A stretch of 64,000 nucleotides of DNA from assembly GCF_030440515.1 (NCBI RefSeq), contig NZ_CP076543.1:4499501-4563500 (forward strand), in the 5' to 3' direction. Below, one piece after another: positions 18,786-27,981 of this stretch; within the stretch, counting starts at the first letter, position 1; every line of letters starts with the position of its first letter. The position numbers were made by a program, and so were the translations under genes. Source of the stretch: Streptomyces xanthophaeus (lineage in GTDB: Bacteria; Actinomycetota; Actinomycetes; Streptomycetales; Streptomycetaceae). Under the pieces are notes generated by a model, which was not told the DNA's origin, did not search any database, and saw nothing but the letters and a program-made list of their open reading frames with translations.

Positions 18786-19757
18786 ATGGCCGGGAACAGC
18801 CAGCGCAGGAACCGCCGCACGTCCAACAAGAAGGGCGCGACGGTCGGCAGCGGTGGCCAGCGGCGCAAGGGTCTGGAAGGCAAGGGCCCCACGCCCAAGG
18901 CCGAGGACCGCAAGAAGCACAAGGCGAACCGCATCGCCAACGCCATGGCCCGCCAGGCCGCCAAGCGCCGCCCCGCCCCGCGCCGCGGCGGCCCCAAGGG
19001 CACCAGCGAGATGGTCGTCGGCCGCAACCCGGTCTTCGAGGCGCTGCGCGACGGGGTCCCGGCCACCACCCTCTACGTCCAGCAGTTCATCGACAACGAC
19101 GAGCGCGTCCGCGAGGCCCTCCAGCTCGCCGCCGAGCGCGGCAACATCAACCTGATGGAAGCCCCGCGCCCCGAGCTCGACCGCATGACCAACGGGCTCA
19201 ACCACCAGGGCCTGGTCCTCCAGGTCCCGCCGTACGAGTACGCGCACCCGGAGGACCTCACCGCCGCCGCGTACGACAACGGCGAGGACCCGCTGATCGT
19301 CGCCCTCGACGGGGTCACCGACCCGCGCAACCTCGGCGCGATCGTCCGTTCCGTCTCCGCCTTCGGCGGCCACGGCGTGGTCATCCCCGAGCGCCGGGCC
19401 GCCGGCATGACCGCCGGTGCCTGGAAGACCTCGGCCGGCACCGCCGCCCGCACCCCGGTCTCGCGCGTCACCAACCTGACCCGCGCCCTCCAGGACTACA
19501 AGAAGGCCGGCATCACCATCGTCGGCCTCGCGGCCGAGGGCACGAAGACGGTCAACGACCTGCCCGAGCTGGCGGGCCCGGTCGTCATCGTCGTCGGCTC
19601 CGAGGGCAAGGGTCTCGGCCGCCTCGTCGGCGAGAACTGCGACTACCTCGTCCGCATCCCGATGCCGGGTGGCGCCGAGTCCCTCAACGCCGGTGTCGCC
19701 GCCGGTGTGGTCCTCTACGAGGCGGCCCGCCGCCGTGCCGACCGCGGCCGCGTCTGA
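18786..19757 (+). CDS. rlmB: 23S rRNA 2'-O-methyltransferase of the SpoU/TrmH family (RlmB-like)
   Basis: The 323 residues start with a very basic, Arg/Lys/Gly-rich tail (1-70), probably RNA-binding. A SpoU substrate-binding domain with GRNPVFEAL (about 79) follows, then the trefoil-knot SPOUT domain with motif 1 [17 protein letters not shown] (about 175), motif 2 [12 protein letters not shown] (about 265) and motif 3 [22 protein letters not shown] (about 290). It methylates a ribose in 23S rRNA. Ribosome site AGGTAGAAG precedes the ATG. Some homologues are annotated as guanosine-2251 methylases; the exact nucleotide cannot be read from the sequence. Confidence 0.88.
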   Translation: MAGNSQRRNRRTSNKKGATVGSGGQRRKGLEGKGPTPKAEDRKKHKANRIANAMARQAAKRRPAPRRGGPKGTSEMVVGRNPVFEALRDGVPATTLYVQQFIDNDERVREALQLAAERGNINLMEAPRPELDRMTNGLNHQGLVLQVPPYEYAHPEDLTAAAYDNGEDPLIVALDGVTDPRNLGAIVRSVSAFGGHGVVIPERRAAGMTAGAWKTSAGTAARTPVSRVTNLTRALQDYKKAGITIVGLAAEGTKTVNDLPELAGPVVIVVGSEGKGLGRLVGENCDYLVRIPMPGGAESLNAGVAAGVVLYEAARRRADRGRV

Positions 19758-19839
19758 TCCCCGTACGGCGGATCCCCGCGCGGCGGATCCCTCGCGCGAC
19801 TGATCCACTTGGCTCACGGAATATGACTCGTGAGCGTGT

Positions 19840-19864
19840 CACCCCGCCCGATTCGGGCGGGGTG
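19840..19864 (+). terminator. Terminator-like hairpin after rlmB
   Basis: CACCCCGCCCG - ATT - CGGGCGGGGTG, a perfect 11-bp stem; only a weak T-rich tail. Confidence 0.65.
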
Positions 19865-19936
19865 GCTTGATCTTGACGGGTCTCGGACACATCCCTGACG
19901 TCAAGGCAGTGTCCTAAACACTGATCACTCGGTTAG

Positions 19937-21481
19937 ATGAGTGTGGACACCAGAACGTCAGGGTTCGACGACCAGCCCGCGCTGAGCATGGTCAAGGTGC
20001 CGTGCGACCCCGCACAGGTCATCGTCAACCACGCCAGCTTCCGCGTGCGGCTCGCACCGAGCCCGAGCGCGCGTTCCAAGCCCGCGAAGGCCCCCGGCCG
20101 CGCACCCGTTCTGGGTGGCGCCGTGGTGGCGGCCGCCGGGGCCACCCGCCGCCGGGCCCCCGTGGTCTGGAGCGGCAAGTCCGACGCCGGCGACGCCGCC
20201 GCCATGGGCGGACTGCTCCAGGCCGTCCGTGAGGCCGGCCGCGGACACGACGAGTACGACGGCGGCGCCACCCAGGTCATCCCCCGCGTCGACCTGGCCC
20301 ACGACCTCGCCGAGGACACCCTCGCCACGCCGACCGTCATCGGCCAGCGCAGCTACGGGGACCCCGCCGAGACCCGCCCGCTGGCCGCCGTACGCGACCT
20401 GCCCTACCAGCAGGAGCCGCCCGGCTCCGGTCCCGGATCCGGTCCCGGGGCCGACTCCCGACGGGCCGGCCCCGACACCCGCGGCCAGGCCTCCTACTAC
20501 CCCGGCCGCCGGATGAACCTCGGCGTCGTGCTGCTCCCGCTGCGCGTCTTCCTCGGCTTCATCTCGATCTACGCCGGCATGGGCAAGCTGTGCGACCCCG
20601 TCTACTTCGACGGCGGCGAACGCGGCTCCATGGTCACCTGGCTGCACACGCTGAACCCCTGGGCACTCGCCGAGCCGCTGCGCGACTTCGCCCTCGCCCA
20701 CCCGGTCGGCGCGGGCCTGAGCGTGGCCTTCCTCCAGGTCATCGTCGGCGTGCTCACGGTCTTCGGCCTGTGGCAGCGGTTCGCCGCCTGCTTCGGGGCG
20801 CTGCTGTCCGCCGCACTGCTGATGACGGTGAGCTGGAAGACCGTCCCGGCCTACGACGCGCCCGACATCATCTACCTCGCCGCCTGGAGCCCGCTGATCA
20901 TCGCCGGCGCCCCGGTCTACTCCCTCGACGGACGCCTCGCCGGTGAGGCCTGGCGCACCCTCGGCCCGCGTTCCGAGATCTGGCGGCTGCGGCGGCGCGT
21001 ACTGCGCCGCGGGGCCGTCATGGCCACCGTCGTGTGCGGGCTGACCCTGCTCGTCGGCTCGCTCCTCGGCGGCGCCGTCCGCTCCTCCACCGTCGTCACC
21101 GTCCCCGGGCCGGGTGAAGCCCCCAGCAACTACCTGCCCGGCCGTCCGCTGCCGCAGCAGGCGCCGGCCGTTCCGCAGCCCGGCCAGCAGCAGCCCACGA
21201 AGCCGCCGACCAAGGCCGCCTCGCCCTCGGCCAGCGCGACCGAGCCCGCCGCCAAGTCCGGGAAGACCGCGTCCGGCAGCCCCTCCAAGGGGACTTCCGG
21301 GACGCGCTCCGAGTCGCCCGCCGCGACGCGCGGCAGCACCGGCAAGCAGCAGCAGACCCCGCGCAGCACCCCCCGGCAGTCCTCCTCACCGAAGCAGCCG
21401 TCCTCCTCCGCGGGGAGCAGCACGGGCGGCGGGGCTCCGGCCCCCAAGCAGCCGGGCCTGATCGGCGGGCTCATCGGCTGA
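19937..21481 (+). CDS. DoxX-family membrane protein with long disordered termini
   Basis: The 514-residue protein has an N-terminal cytosolic, low-complexity region (1-190). A DoxX-like four-helix membrane domain follows (about 195-345: LGVVLLPLRVFLGFISIYAGMGKL, then VGAGLSVAFLQVIVGVL, then ACFGALLSAALLMTV). One more helix comes near 365-385, then a 120-residue Pro/Ser/Thr/Lys/Gln-rich extracellular tail ending GLIGGLIG. DoxX proteins are linked to thiol and redox stress handling in actinobacteria; the tail may span the wall. CAGTGT/ACACTG inverted arms lie just upstream (19903-19919 region). Confidence 0.78.
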   Translation: MSVDTRTSGFDDQPALSMVKVPCDPAQVIVNHASFRVRLAPSPSARSKPAKAPGRAPVLGGAVVAAAGATRRRAPVVWSGKSDAGDAAAMGGLLQAVREAGRGHDEYDGGATQVIPRVDLAHDLAEDTLATPTVIGQRSYGDPAETRPLAAVRDLPYQQEPPGSGPGSGPGADSRRAGPDTRGQASYYPGRRMNLGVVLLPLRVFLGFISIYAGMGKLCDPVYFDGGERGSMVTWLHTLNPWALAEPLRDFALAHPVGAGLSVAFLQVIVGVLTVFGLWQRFAACFGALLSAALLMTVSWKTVPAYDAPDIIYLAAWSPLIIAGAPVYSLDGRLAGEAWRTLGPRSEIWRLRRRVLRRGAVMATVVCGLTLLVGSLLGGAVRSSTVVTVPGPGEAPSNYLPGRPLPQQAPAVPQPGQQQPTKPPTKAASPSASATEPAAKSGKTASGSPSKGTSGTRSESPAATRGSTGKQQQTPRSTPRQSSSPKQPSSSAGSSTGGGAPAPKQPGLIGGLIG

Positions 21482-21497
21482 CACCGCACAGGGAAAC

Positions 21498-21527
21498 GGG
21501 GCCCGGCACGCGCGCGCGTGCCGGGCC
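21498..21527. terminator. Bidirectional terminator
   Basis: Perfect 13-bp stem GGGGCCCGGCACG / CGTGCCGGGCCCC with CGCG loop, between two convergent genes. Confidence 0.8.
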
Positions 21528-21592
21528 CCCGTGCGTGTGCCGGGCGCGCGAAGCCGCGTACGTACGGGCACCGGGTCGGGCCGTGCGGGGCC

Positions 21593-22369
21593 TCAGGCGC
21601 CCTTCTGCGCCGCCAACTCCCGGGCGGCCTCGGTGAGGTCCTTCGCCGTGTCGATCGCCCGCCAGTAGGCCCCCTGCGGCAGCGGGAAGCCCGCGAGGCG
21701 CCGCTCACGGGCCAGCCGCGGGAACGTCGTGCGCTCGTGGTCCCCCAAGTCCGGGAGCAGGGCGACGAATTCGGGGCTGAAGACGTACACGCCGGCGTTG
21801 ACCGGATAGGGCGAGGGCGGCGCCTCGATGAAGTCCAGCACCTGCCCGAACTCGTTGGTCTCCACGACCCCCCACGGGATCCGCGGCCGGGCCAGCGCGA
21901 GCGTGGCCACCGCGTCGCGCTCCGCGTGGAAGGCGGCCATCTCGCGGAGCGAGAAGCGGGTCCAGATGTCGCCGTTGGTCGCGTACCAGGCCCCGTCGGG
22001 ATGCGGGAGGTGCCGGGCGGCGTACTTGAGACCGCCGCCGCGCCCCAGCGGCTCCTCCTCGACCACCGTGGTCACGCGCAGCGGCAACCGGGCCCCGGCG
22101 AGCCACTCCTGGAGCACCTCGGCCAGGTGCCCGCAGGAGACCACGGCGTCCGTGACCCCCTCGGAGGCCAGCCAGGCCAGCTGGTGCCCGATGATCGGCA
22201 CCCCCGTCCCCGGGATCTCGACCATCGGCTTCGGACGGTCGTCCGTGTACGGACGCAGCCGCGAACCCTGGCCGCCCGCCAGGACGACGGCCTGGGTGGG
22301 GGCGGCGGGGAACGCGGCTGCGGAGGGAGCGGGCGGAGCGGATGGAGCGGATCGGTGGTCGTCGGTCAT
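21593..22369 (-). CDS. Sugar-1-phosphate nucleotidyltransferase
   Basis: The 258-residue NTP-transferase of the GalU/RmlA/ManC type has the N-terminal nucleotide-binding signature AVVLAGGQGSRLRPYTDDRPKP (about 26-46, interrupted here only for description). It also has YATNGDIW (about 118, metal-binding Asp) and PYPVNAGVYVF (about 190). It would make an NDP-sugar from a sugar 1-phosphate; the substrate is not evident. A Ser/Pro/Ala-rich N-terminal 20 residues is non-conserved. Start ATG 22369 is chosen over an upstream extension because TACGCT sits 7 nt before it (22377-22382, minus strand), fitting a leaderless transcript. Probably follows the secreted-protein gene 22398-22811. Confidence 0.82.
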   Translation of the reverse strand: MTDDHRSAPSAPPAPSAAAFPAAPTQAVVLAGGQGSRLRPYTDDRPKPMVEIPGTGVPIIGHQLAWLASEGVTDAVVSCGHLAEVLQEWLAGARLPLRVTTVVEEEPLGRGGGLKYAARHLPHPDGAWYATNGDIWTRFSLREMAAFHAERDAVATLALARPRIPWGVVETNEFGQVLDFIEAPPSPYPVNAGVYVFSPEFVALLPDLGDHERTTFPRLARERRLAGFPLPQGAYWRAIDTAKDLTEAARELAAQKGA

Positions 22370-22397
22370 GACGGCCAGCGTAGGGAGGTGGCGCGCG

Positions 22398-22811
22398 TCA
22401 GCCCATGGAGGCGACGCCGGAGGCGTACGAGGTGTCGCAGACGGGCCGGGCGAACGACTGGGCCTTCGTGGGGCCGTACGCGTCCACGGCGGCCCGGCCC
22501 AGCGCCCGCGCGATCCCCACGCAGTGCTCGGCGAGCGACGGCCGCCGGTCCACCTCCTGCTGGAGGTGGGTGAGTACGTCGTCCGGCCGCCCGCCCTGCT
22601 GCAGCTCACCGACGAGCTGATCGCGCAGCACCTCGTGCGCGGCACGCGGCTTCGCGGGGACGGAGACGTCCTCGGCGGAGGCGGTCAGGATCTGGGAGGA
22701 CGACGTGTCCGCCCAGGGGACCATGGTGACCGCGAGGGTCCCGGACAGGACCAGGACGACGGGCAGGACCAGGGCGAGGGAACGGCCGATACGGCGGGCA
22801 GTGTGGGTCAC
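22398..22811 (-). CDS. Small secreted or membrane-anchored conserved protein
   Basis: The 137-residue product has a basic N-terminus and a hydrophobic stretch (about 10-32), consistent with a signal peptide or anchor. A helical soluble domain follows, with two Cys (in EHCVGIAR and RPVCDTSY) that could form a disulfide outside the cell. I do not recognise a family. GTG start with TACTCT 7 nt upstream (22819-22824, minus strand), again a leaderless pattern. The nucleotidyltransferase gene starts 28 nt after its stop. Confidence 0.65.
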   Translation of the reverse strand: MTHTARRIGRSLALVLPVVLVLSGTLAVTMVPWADTSSSQILTASAEDVSVPAKPRAAHEVLRDQLVGELQQGGRPDDVLTHLQQEVDRRPSLAEHCVGIARALGRAAVDAYGPTKAQSFARPVCDTSYASGVASMG

Positions 22812-22981
22812 GAGGGCGAGAGTAGCGCTCGGTGAAGATTTGGCGACATTTAGTCACCCTGTCGGGGGATGGTTCGACGTGGTTTTTCGAATTAGGGGTT
22901 GACGGTTGGGGCCGAATGGCCCGGTCTGCCGGGGTTCCTGCCGTGCGTCCCGGCGGGCGGCGGACGGGCAACGGACGCCGA

Positions 22982-23009
22982 AGGGGCGCCCCTTGACGGG
23001 ACGCCCCTC
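22982..23009 (-). terminator. Hairpin downstream of msiK
   Basis: AGGGGCG...CGCCCCT arms with partial inner pairing, 28-55 bp beyond the msiK stop. Confidence 0.5.
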
Positions 23010-23036
23010 CAACGACGGCGAAACCTGCGGGAGCTG

Positions 23037-24125
<1,089 letters not shown>

Positions 24126-24182
24126 GGTGATGAATCCCTTCTACCGGCAGGAACGTGCCGGACGATCCGAGTGGAAGGAAGA

Positions 24183-24198
24183 ATGGGTCTAGTCCACC
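24183..24198. promoter_or_regulatory. DasR-like operator (dre) upstream of msiK
   Basis: ATGGGTCTAGTCCACC matches 12 of 16 positions of the DasR consensus ACTGGTCTAGACCACT, with the core GGTCTAG-CCA intact. Confidence 0.65.
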
Positions 24199-24207
24199 AG
24201 GTGGACT
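24191..24207. promoter_or_regulatory. 17-bp palindrome overlapping the dre
   Basis: AGTCCACC - A - GGTGGACT, perfect 8-bp arms, shares its left half with the DasR-like box. May bind a second regulator. Confidence 0.45.
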
Positions 24208-24309
24208 TCCGCTCGACGCTACCCGCCGGGACGGCTCCTGTCAGCACCGGGAAGGTGTCGAATTTCGCATTACGCGATGTGGGCCGCTGTGTAGAGTGAG
24301 GGCGGTTGC

Positions 24310-24383
24310 GCCTCCTTAGCTCAGCTGGCCAGAGCAACGCTCTTGTAAAGCGTAGGTCGTCGGTTCGAATCCGACAGGGGGCT
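24310..24383 (+). tRNA. tRNA-Thr (anticodon TGT)
   Basis: 74-nt cloverleaf. The acceptor GCCTCCT pairs with AGGGGGC (one G-U), the D-arm region is GCTCAGCTGGCCAGAGC, the anticodon loop is CTTGTAA giving TGT, and the T-arm GTCGG-TTCGAAT-CCGAC is perfect. CCA is not encoded. A terminator follows 15 nt later. Reads ACA codons, rare in this genome. Confidence 0.95.
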
Positions 24384-24397
24384 CCGAGGAAGTACAC

Positions 24398-24435
24398 CAG
24401 AGGCCCTGTCGTCCGAGCGGACGGCAGGGCCTCTG
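24398..24435 (+). terminator. Terminator after tRNA-Thr
   Basis: Perfect 11-bp outer stem CAGAGGCCCTG / CAGGGCCTCTG with an inner CGTCCG/GGACG helix. Confidence 0.85.
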
Positions 24436-24469
24436 ACCGTTCGGGGGCTGTCCGTCAGGGGAGGCGGGA

Positions 24470-26179
24470 ATGGTCGCGCGGTACGTCGTCTCACCGCACG
24501 GGGGCCGGCGCGCCCACCGGGACATCACCTCCGCCCTCGCCGAGGCGGCCAGGCGCGGCCGGGCGGCGGTGATCGAGATCGAGCCCGGCCACTACGAGGA
24601 GACGCTCACCGTCCGCGGCGAGGTCCGCCTGATCGCGGTCGGGGGGCCCGGTTCGGTCGTGGTGGCACGGCCCCGGGGCGCCGTCCTGGACTCCTTCGCG
24701 CCGGCGGTCGTCCAGGGGCTCGTCCTCGTCGGCCGGGACGCCGACGTGGTGGGCTGCCACGCGGGGACGCTGACGCTGGAGCAGACCGAGATCCGGGCCT
24801 ACGACGGTGTCGCGCTCCACGCCCGGCCGGGCACCTCGGTGACGCTGCGGGACAGCACGGTCCTGCACGGCCGGGTCCTGCTCGCGGGGGCCGCCGGGCT
24901 CGTCGAGCGCTGCCGGTTCACCGACGCCGCGGACAACGCGCTCGCCGTGATCGACGGCGGCCGGCTCTCGGTCGCAGGCAGCCGGATCGAGGGCAGCCGG
25001 ATCCACGGGATCCGCGTCAGCGGCGGGCAGGCCCGGATCGAGGGATGCGTGCTGACCCGCACCGGGATGGCCGCGGTCTTCGCGGGCGCGCAGGCGGAAC
25101 TGACCGTGACCGACTGCCTCGTCGAATCCGTGGAGGCGGAGGGCATCGCGTACATCGAGCAGTCCCGGGGCCGCGTGGAGCGCACCCGCGTCGTGGACGC
25201 GCAGTTCGGGATCGCGGTGGCGAGCGGCGCCGACCCGGTGGTGCGCGACTGCGTGCTCACCGGCTGCCGCGACACCGGCCTCGACATCAACAACGGCGGC
25301 CGCGGCCGGTTCGAGAACTGCGAGATCTCCGGAGCGGGCAACGTCGCCGTCTACGTGACCCGGGGCGGCGCCCCGGAGGTCCACGGCTGCCGTGTCACCG
25401 GTGGCAAGGTCGGCGTCGCCGTCACCGACGGCGGCCGCGGCCGGTTCACCCGGATCGAGGTCCGGGACCTGACCAGCGCCGCCCTGCGGGTCCACGACGG
25501 GGCCACCGCCGTCTTCGAGCACGTCACGGTGGAACGCTGCCCGTCCGGGCTGGAGACCAAGGGGAACGGCGGCACACAGGCCGAGGTCACCGACGGGGTG
25601 ATGCGGGACATCGACATGGCCGCGGTGACCGCTCTCGGGCAGACCTGGGTGACGCTGCGCCGGATGTCGGTGGAGCGGGCGGCGCTCGCCTTCGGCGCCG
25701 GGGAGGAGTCCCAGTTGCTCCTGCACGACTGCCGGGCCGAGGCGGTGACCACCGGCGGGGCGGCCGCCTTCGGCAGCGCACGGGTCGTCGCGCGGAACCT
25801 CACCGTGACCGGCAGCGACGGACTGGGCGTCTTCGCGAGGGACTCCGCCCGGCTGGAGGCCGTCGGCGTCACCCTCGCCGACTGCGCGGTGAGCGGCGCG
25901 AGCTTCGTCGACCGGGCCGGAGGCCGGCTGGAGGGCTGTTCCGTGACCGGGACGGGGCAGCTCGGCATCCTGCACAACGGGCTCGTCGACCTGGCCGGAC
26001 TGCGTACGTCGCTGCCGGTGCTCGAAAAGGCCGTCCGGACCGAACCGGACCCGACGGTCGTCCACCACCACTACGAGGGACCGGTCTTCAACGGCCCGGT
26101 CCGCGATGTCCAGCTGGCGTGGAACAACGTCCACGCCGTCCTGAACCAGACGACGAACGAGGACGGTAACCGCACATGA
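24470..26179 (+). CDS. Right-handed parallel beta-helix protein with C-terminal shared motif
   Basis: The 569-residue protein has no signal peptide. Residues 1-70 look like a pectate-lyase-type cap (YVVSPHGGRRAHRDI, then VIEIEPGHYEETLTV). They lead into about 18 coils of a right-handed beta-helix with turns like VVRDCVLTGCRDTGLDINNG and about 23 residues per coil (to about 510). No catalytic residues of a known polysaccharide lyase are seen, so it may be a scaffold or binding protein. The C-terminal tail carries a 27-residue motif (537-563, beginning GPVFNGPV) that recurs at the N-terminus of the next protein. Its TGA overlaps the next ATG (ATGA), so the two are translationally coupled. Ribosome site GGGAGG precedes the ATG. 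Similar N-terminal helices are known, from memory, fused to AAA+ ATPases in actinobacteria. Confidence 0.85.
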   Translation: MVARYVVSPHGGRRAHRDITSALAEAARRGRAAVIEIEPGHYEETLTVRGEVRLIAVGGPGSVVVARPRGAVLDSFAPAVVQGLVLVGRDADVVGCHAGTLTLEQTEIRAYDGVALHARPGTSVTLRDSTVLHGRVLLAGAAGLVERCRFTDAADNALAVIDGGRLSVAGSRIEGSRIHGIRVSGGQARIEGCVLTRTGMAAVFAGAQAELTVTDCLVESVEAEGIAYIEQSRGRVERTRVVDAQFGIAVASGADPVVRDCVLTGCRDTGLDINNGGRGRFENCEISGAGNVAVYVTRGGAPEVHGCRVTGGKVGVAVTDGGRGRFTRIEVRDLTSAALRVHDGATAVFEHVTVERCPSGLETKGNGGTQAEVTDGVMRDIDMAAVTALGQTWVTLRRMSVERAALAFGAGEESQLLLHDCRAEAVTTGGAAAFGSARVVARNLTVTGSDGLGVFARDSARLEAVGVTLADCAVSGASFVDRAGGRLEGCSVTGTGQLGILHNGLVDLAGLRTSLPVLEKAVRTEPDPTVVHHHYEGPVFNGPVRDVQLAWNNVHAVLNQTTNEDGNRT

Positions 26180-26595
26180 GCGATCAGCAGCAGAACGCCG
26201 ACCGGTCCGGGCCGGTCTTCCACGGCGCCGTCTCCGGAGCCCAGTTCGCCTGGGGCAACGACAGCGTCACCCAGAACCAGCAGAACAACACCGCGCCCGC
26301 GCCCGGCTCCGAGGCCGCCGTCGCCGCCCTCGCCGCCCTCGTCGCCGACCTGCTGCGGCAGCTCCCCGAGGCGGGTCTGCCCGGCCGGGACCGCGAGGAC
26401 GCCGAGGCCGCCGCCCAGGACGTCCTCGCGGAGGTCGCCGGGACGGGCGAGCCCGACCAGGGCCGGCTGCGCCGCGCCCTGGCCGCGCTCAAGGGAGCCC
26501 TGGCACCGGTGGCGACCGGAGTGGTGGCCGGGACGGCGGTGGGGGCGCAGGAATGGGCCCGGACGGCGATCGAGGGCCTGACCTCGGCCGTCTGA
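26176..26595 (+). CDS. Small partner protein with N-terminal shared motif and helical domain
   Basis: The 139-residue product starts with a polar leader (MSDQQQNADRS). It then has the motif GPVFHGAV...QFAWGN...NQ (residues 12-38), which aligns without gaps to the tail of the upstream beta-helix protein (13 of 27 identical). A Pro/Ala linker follows, then a helical region (about 50-139) ending in a Gly/Ala/Val-rich amphipathic or membrane-active stretch (APVATGVVAGTAVGAQ). I do not recognise the helical domain. The motif is rich in Asn and Gln and resembles short bacterial amyloid-signalling sequences shared by adjacent genes. Convergent and directly abutting the flavin oxidase gene. Confidence 0.75.
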   Translation: MSDQQQNADRSGPVFHGAVSGAQFAWGNDSVTQNQQNNTAPAPGSEAAVAALAALVADLLRQLPEAGLPGRDREDAEAAAQDVLAEVAGTGEPDQGRLRRALAALKGALAPVATGVVAGTAVGAQEWARTAIEGLTSAV

Positions 26596-27981
26596 TCAGT
26601 GACGGCCCGAGATCCGGTCGGCCAGGCGGGCCAGCGGGGTGGTCGTCGGGCGGTGGGTGGTGCTCTCGTGACGGTCCGCCTCGCGGTAGGCGGCGTAGAG
26701 GGCCTGGACGCCGAGCCAGCGCAAGGGTTCCGGCTCCCAGCGGCGGACGCGGTGGCCGACCCAGGGCAGGGCGGTCAGTTCGGTGGACTCGCCGAGGACC
26801 AGATCGCGCAGGGTGCGGGCCGCGAGGTTGGAGGTGGCGACGCCCGAGCCCACGTAGCCGCCCGCCCAGCCCAGGCCCGAGGCGCGGTCCAGGGCGACGG
26901 TGGCGCACCAGTCCCGGGGCACGCCGAGCACACCCGACCAGGCATGGGTGATCTCCGTACCCGCGAGCTGCGGGAAGAAGGAGGTCAGGAGGGTGGTCAG
27001 GGCGGAGACGGTGGCCGGCTGGGTCCGGCCGTCGTGGTCGGTGCGGGAGCCGAAGCGGTACGGGACCCCGCGGCCGCCGATCGCGATCCGGTCGTCCGCG
27101 GTGCGCTGGGCGTACATGTACGCGTGGGCCATGTCGCCGAGGAGCGTGCTGTCCGACCAGCCCAGCCGGGACCAGGTCTCGGCGGGGAGCGGGGCCGTCA
27201 CGATCATCGAGGAGTTCATGGGGAGCCATGAGCGCTTCTGGCCCTTGAGGGCGGCGGTGAAGCCCTCGGTGCAGCGCAGTACGTAGGGGGCGCGGACGGT
27301 GCCGTACGGGGTGACGGCCCGGCGCGGGGCGATCTCGGTGACGGGCGTGGACTCGTGGACGACCACCCCGAGGGCTTCGACGGCGGCGGCCAGCCCCCGG
27401 ACCAGCTTCAGGGGATGGATGCGGGCGCCGTGGGGGCTCCAGCTGGAGCCGACGGCGTCGGCGATGTCGATGCGGGCGCGGGTGGCGGGGGCGTCGAGGA
27501 GTTCGCGGTCGCTCTCGCCGAAGGCGGCCTCGTGGGCGTGGAAGGCCTTCAGGCGGCTGAGCTGGGCGGGGGTGCGGGCGACTTCGAGGACGCCGCCGCG
27601 GTGGATGTCGGCGTCGATCCCTTCCTTGGCGGTGACGTCGATGACCTCGGTGACGGTCTCGTTCATGGCCTGCTGAAGGCGGCGGGCGGCCGGCCGGCCG
27701 TGGAGGGCGGCGTAGCGGTCGCGGCCGGCGATGCCGTTGTAGAGCCAGCCGCCGTTGCGGCCGGAGGCGCCGTAGCCGCAGAACTTCTGTTCCAGGACGG
27801 TGATGCGGAGGTCGGGGGCGGCGCGCTTGAGGTAGTAGGCGGTCCACAGGCCGGTGTAGCCGCCGCCGACGATGACGACGTCGGCCGTGGTGTCGGCGGT
27901 GAGGGGTGCGCGGGGTGGGGTGGCCGGGGTGCCGGGTCGCTCGGACGCGTACCAGAAGGAAATACCGCCGTTGATCGTCAT
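26596..27981 (-). CDS. FAD-dependent amine/amino-acid oxidase (DAO family)
   Basis: The 461-residue oxidoreductase has the dinucleotide-binding motif DVVIVGGGYTGLWTAYYL (about 33-50), followed by EQKFCGYGASGRNGG (about 70). This is the arrangement of gamma-glutamylputrescine oxidase/PuuB-like DAO enzymes, where the RNGG segment contacts FAD. The C-terminal GGYVGSGVATSNLAARTL closes the FAD site. It probably oxidises a primary or secondary amine with O2; the substrate is unknown. The frame stays open far upstream, but the conserved N-terminus is MTINGGISFWY at 27981. The stop abuts that of the convergent gene. Confidence 0.85.
   Translation of the reverse strand: MTINGGISFWYASERPGTPATPPRAPLTADTTADVVIVGGGYTGLWTAYYLKRAAPDLRITVLEQKFCGYGASGRNGGWLYNGIAGRDRYAALHGRPAARRLQQAMNETVTEVIDVTAKEGIDADIHRGGVLEVARTPAQLSRLKAFHAHEAAFGESDRELLDAPATRARIDIADAVGSSWSPHGARIHPLKLVRGLAAAVEALGVVVHESTPVTEIAPRRAVTPYGTVRAPYVLRCTEGFTAALKGQKRSWLPMNSSMIVTAPLPAETWSRLGWSDSTLLGDMAHAYMYAQRTADDRIAIGGRGVPYRFGSRTDHDGRTQPATVSALTTLLTSFFPQLAGTEITHAWSGVLGVPRDWCATVALDRASGLGWAGGYVGSGVATSNLAARTLRDLVLGESTELTALPWVGHRVRRWEPEPLRWLGVQALYAAYREADRHESTTHRPTTTPLARLADRISGRH

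Noticed and set aside
24310..26595. Integrated genomic island in the tRNA-Thr gene
   Set aside because: No integrase, no duplicated tRNA 3' end found downstream in the window, and composition equals the host; kept only as a weak hypothesis.
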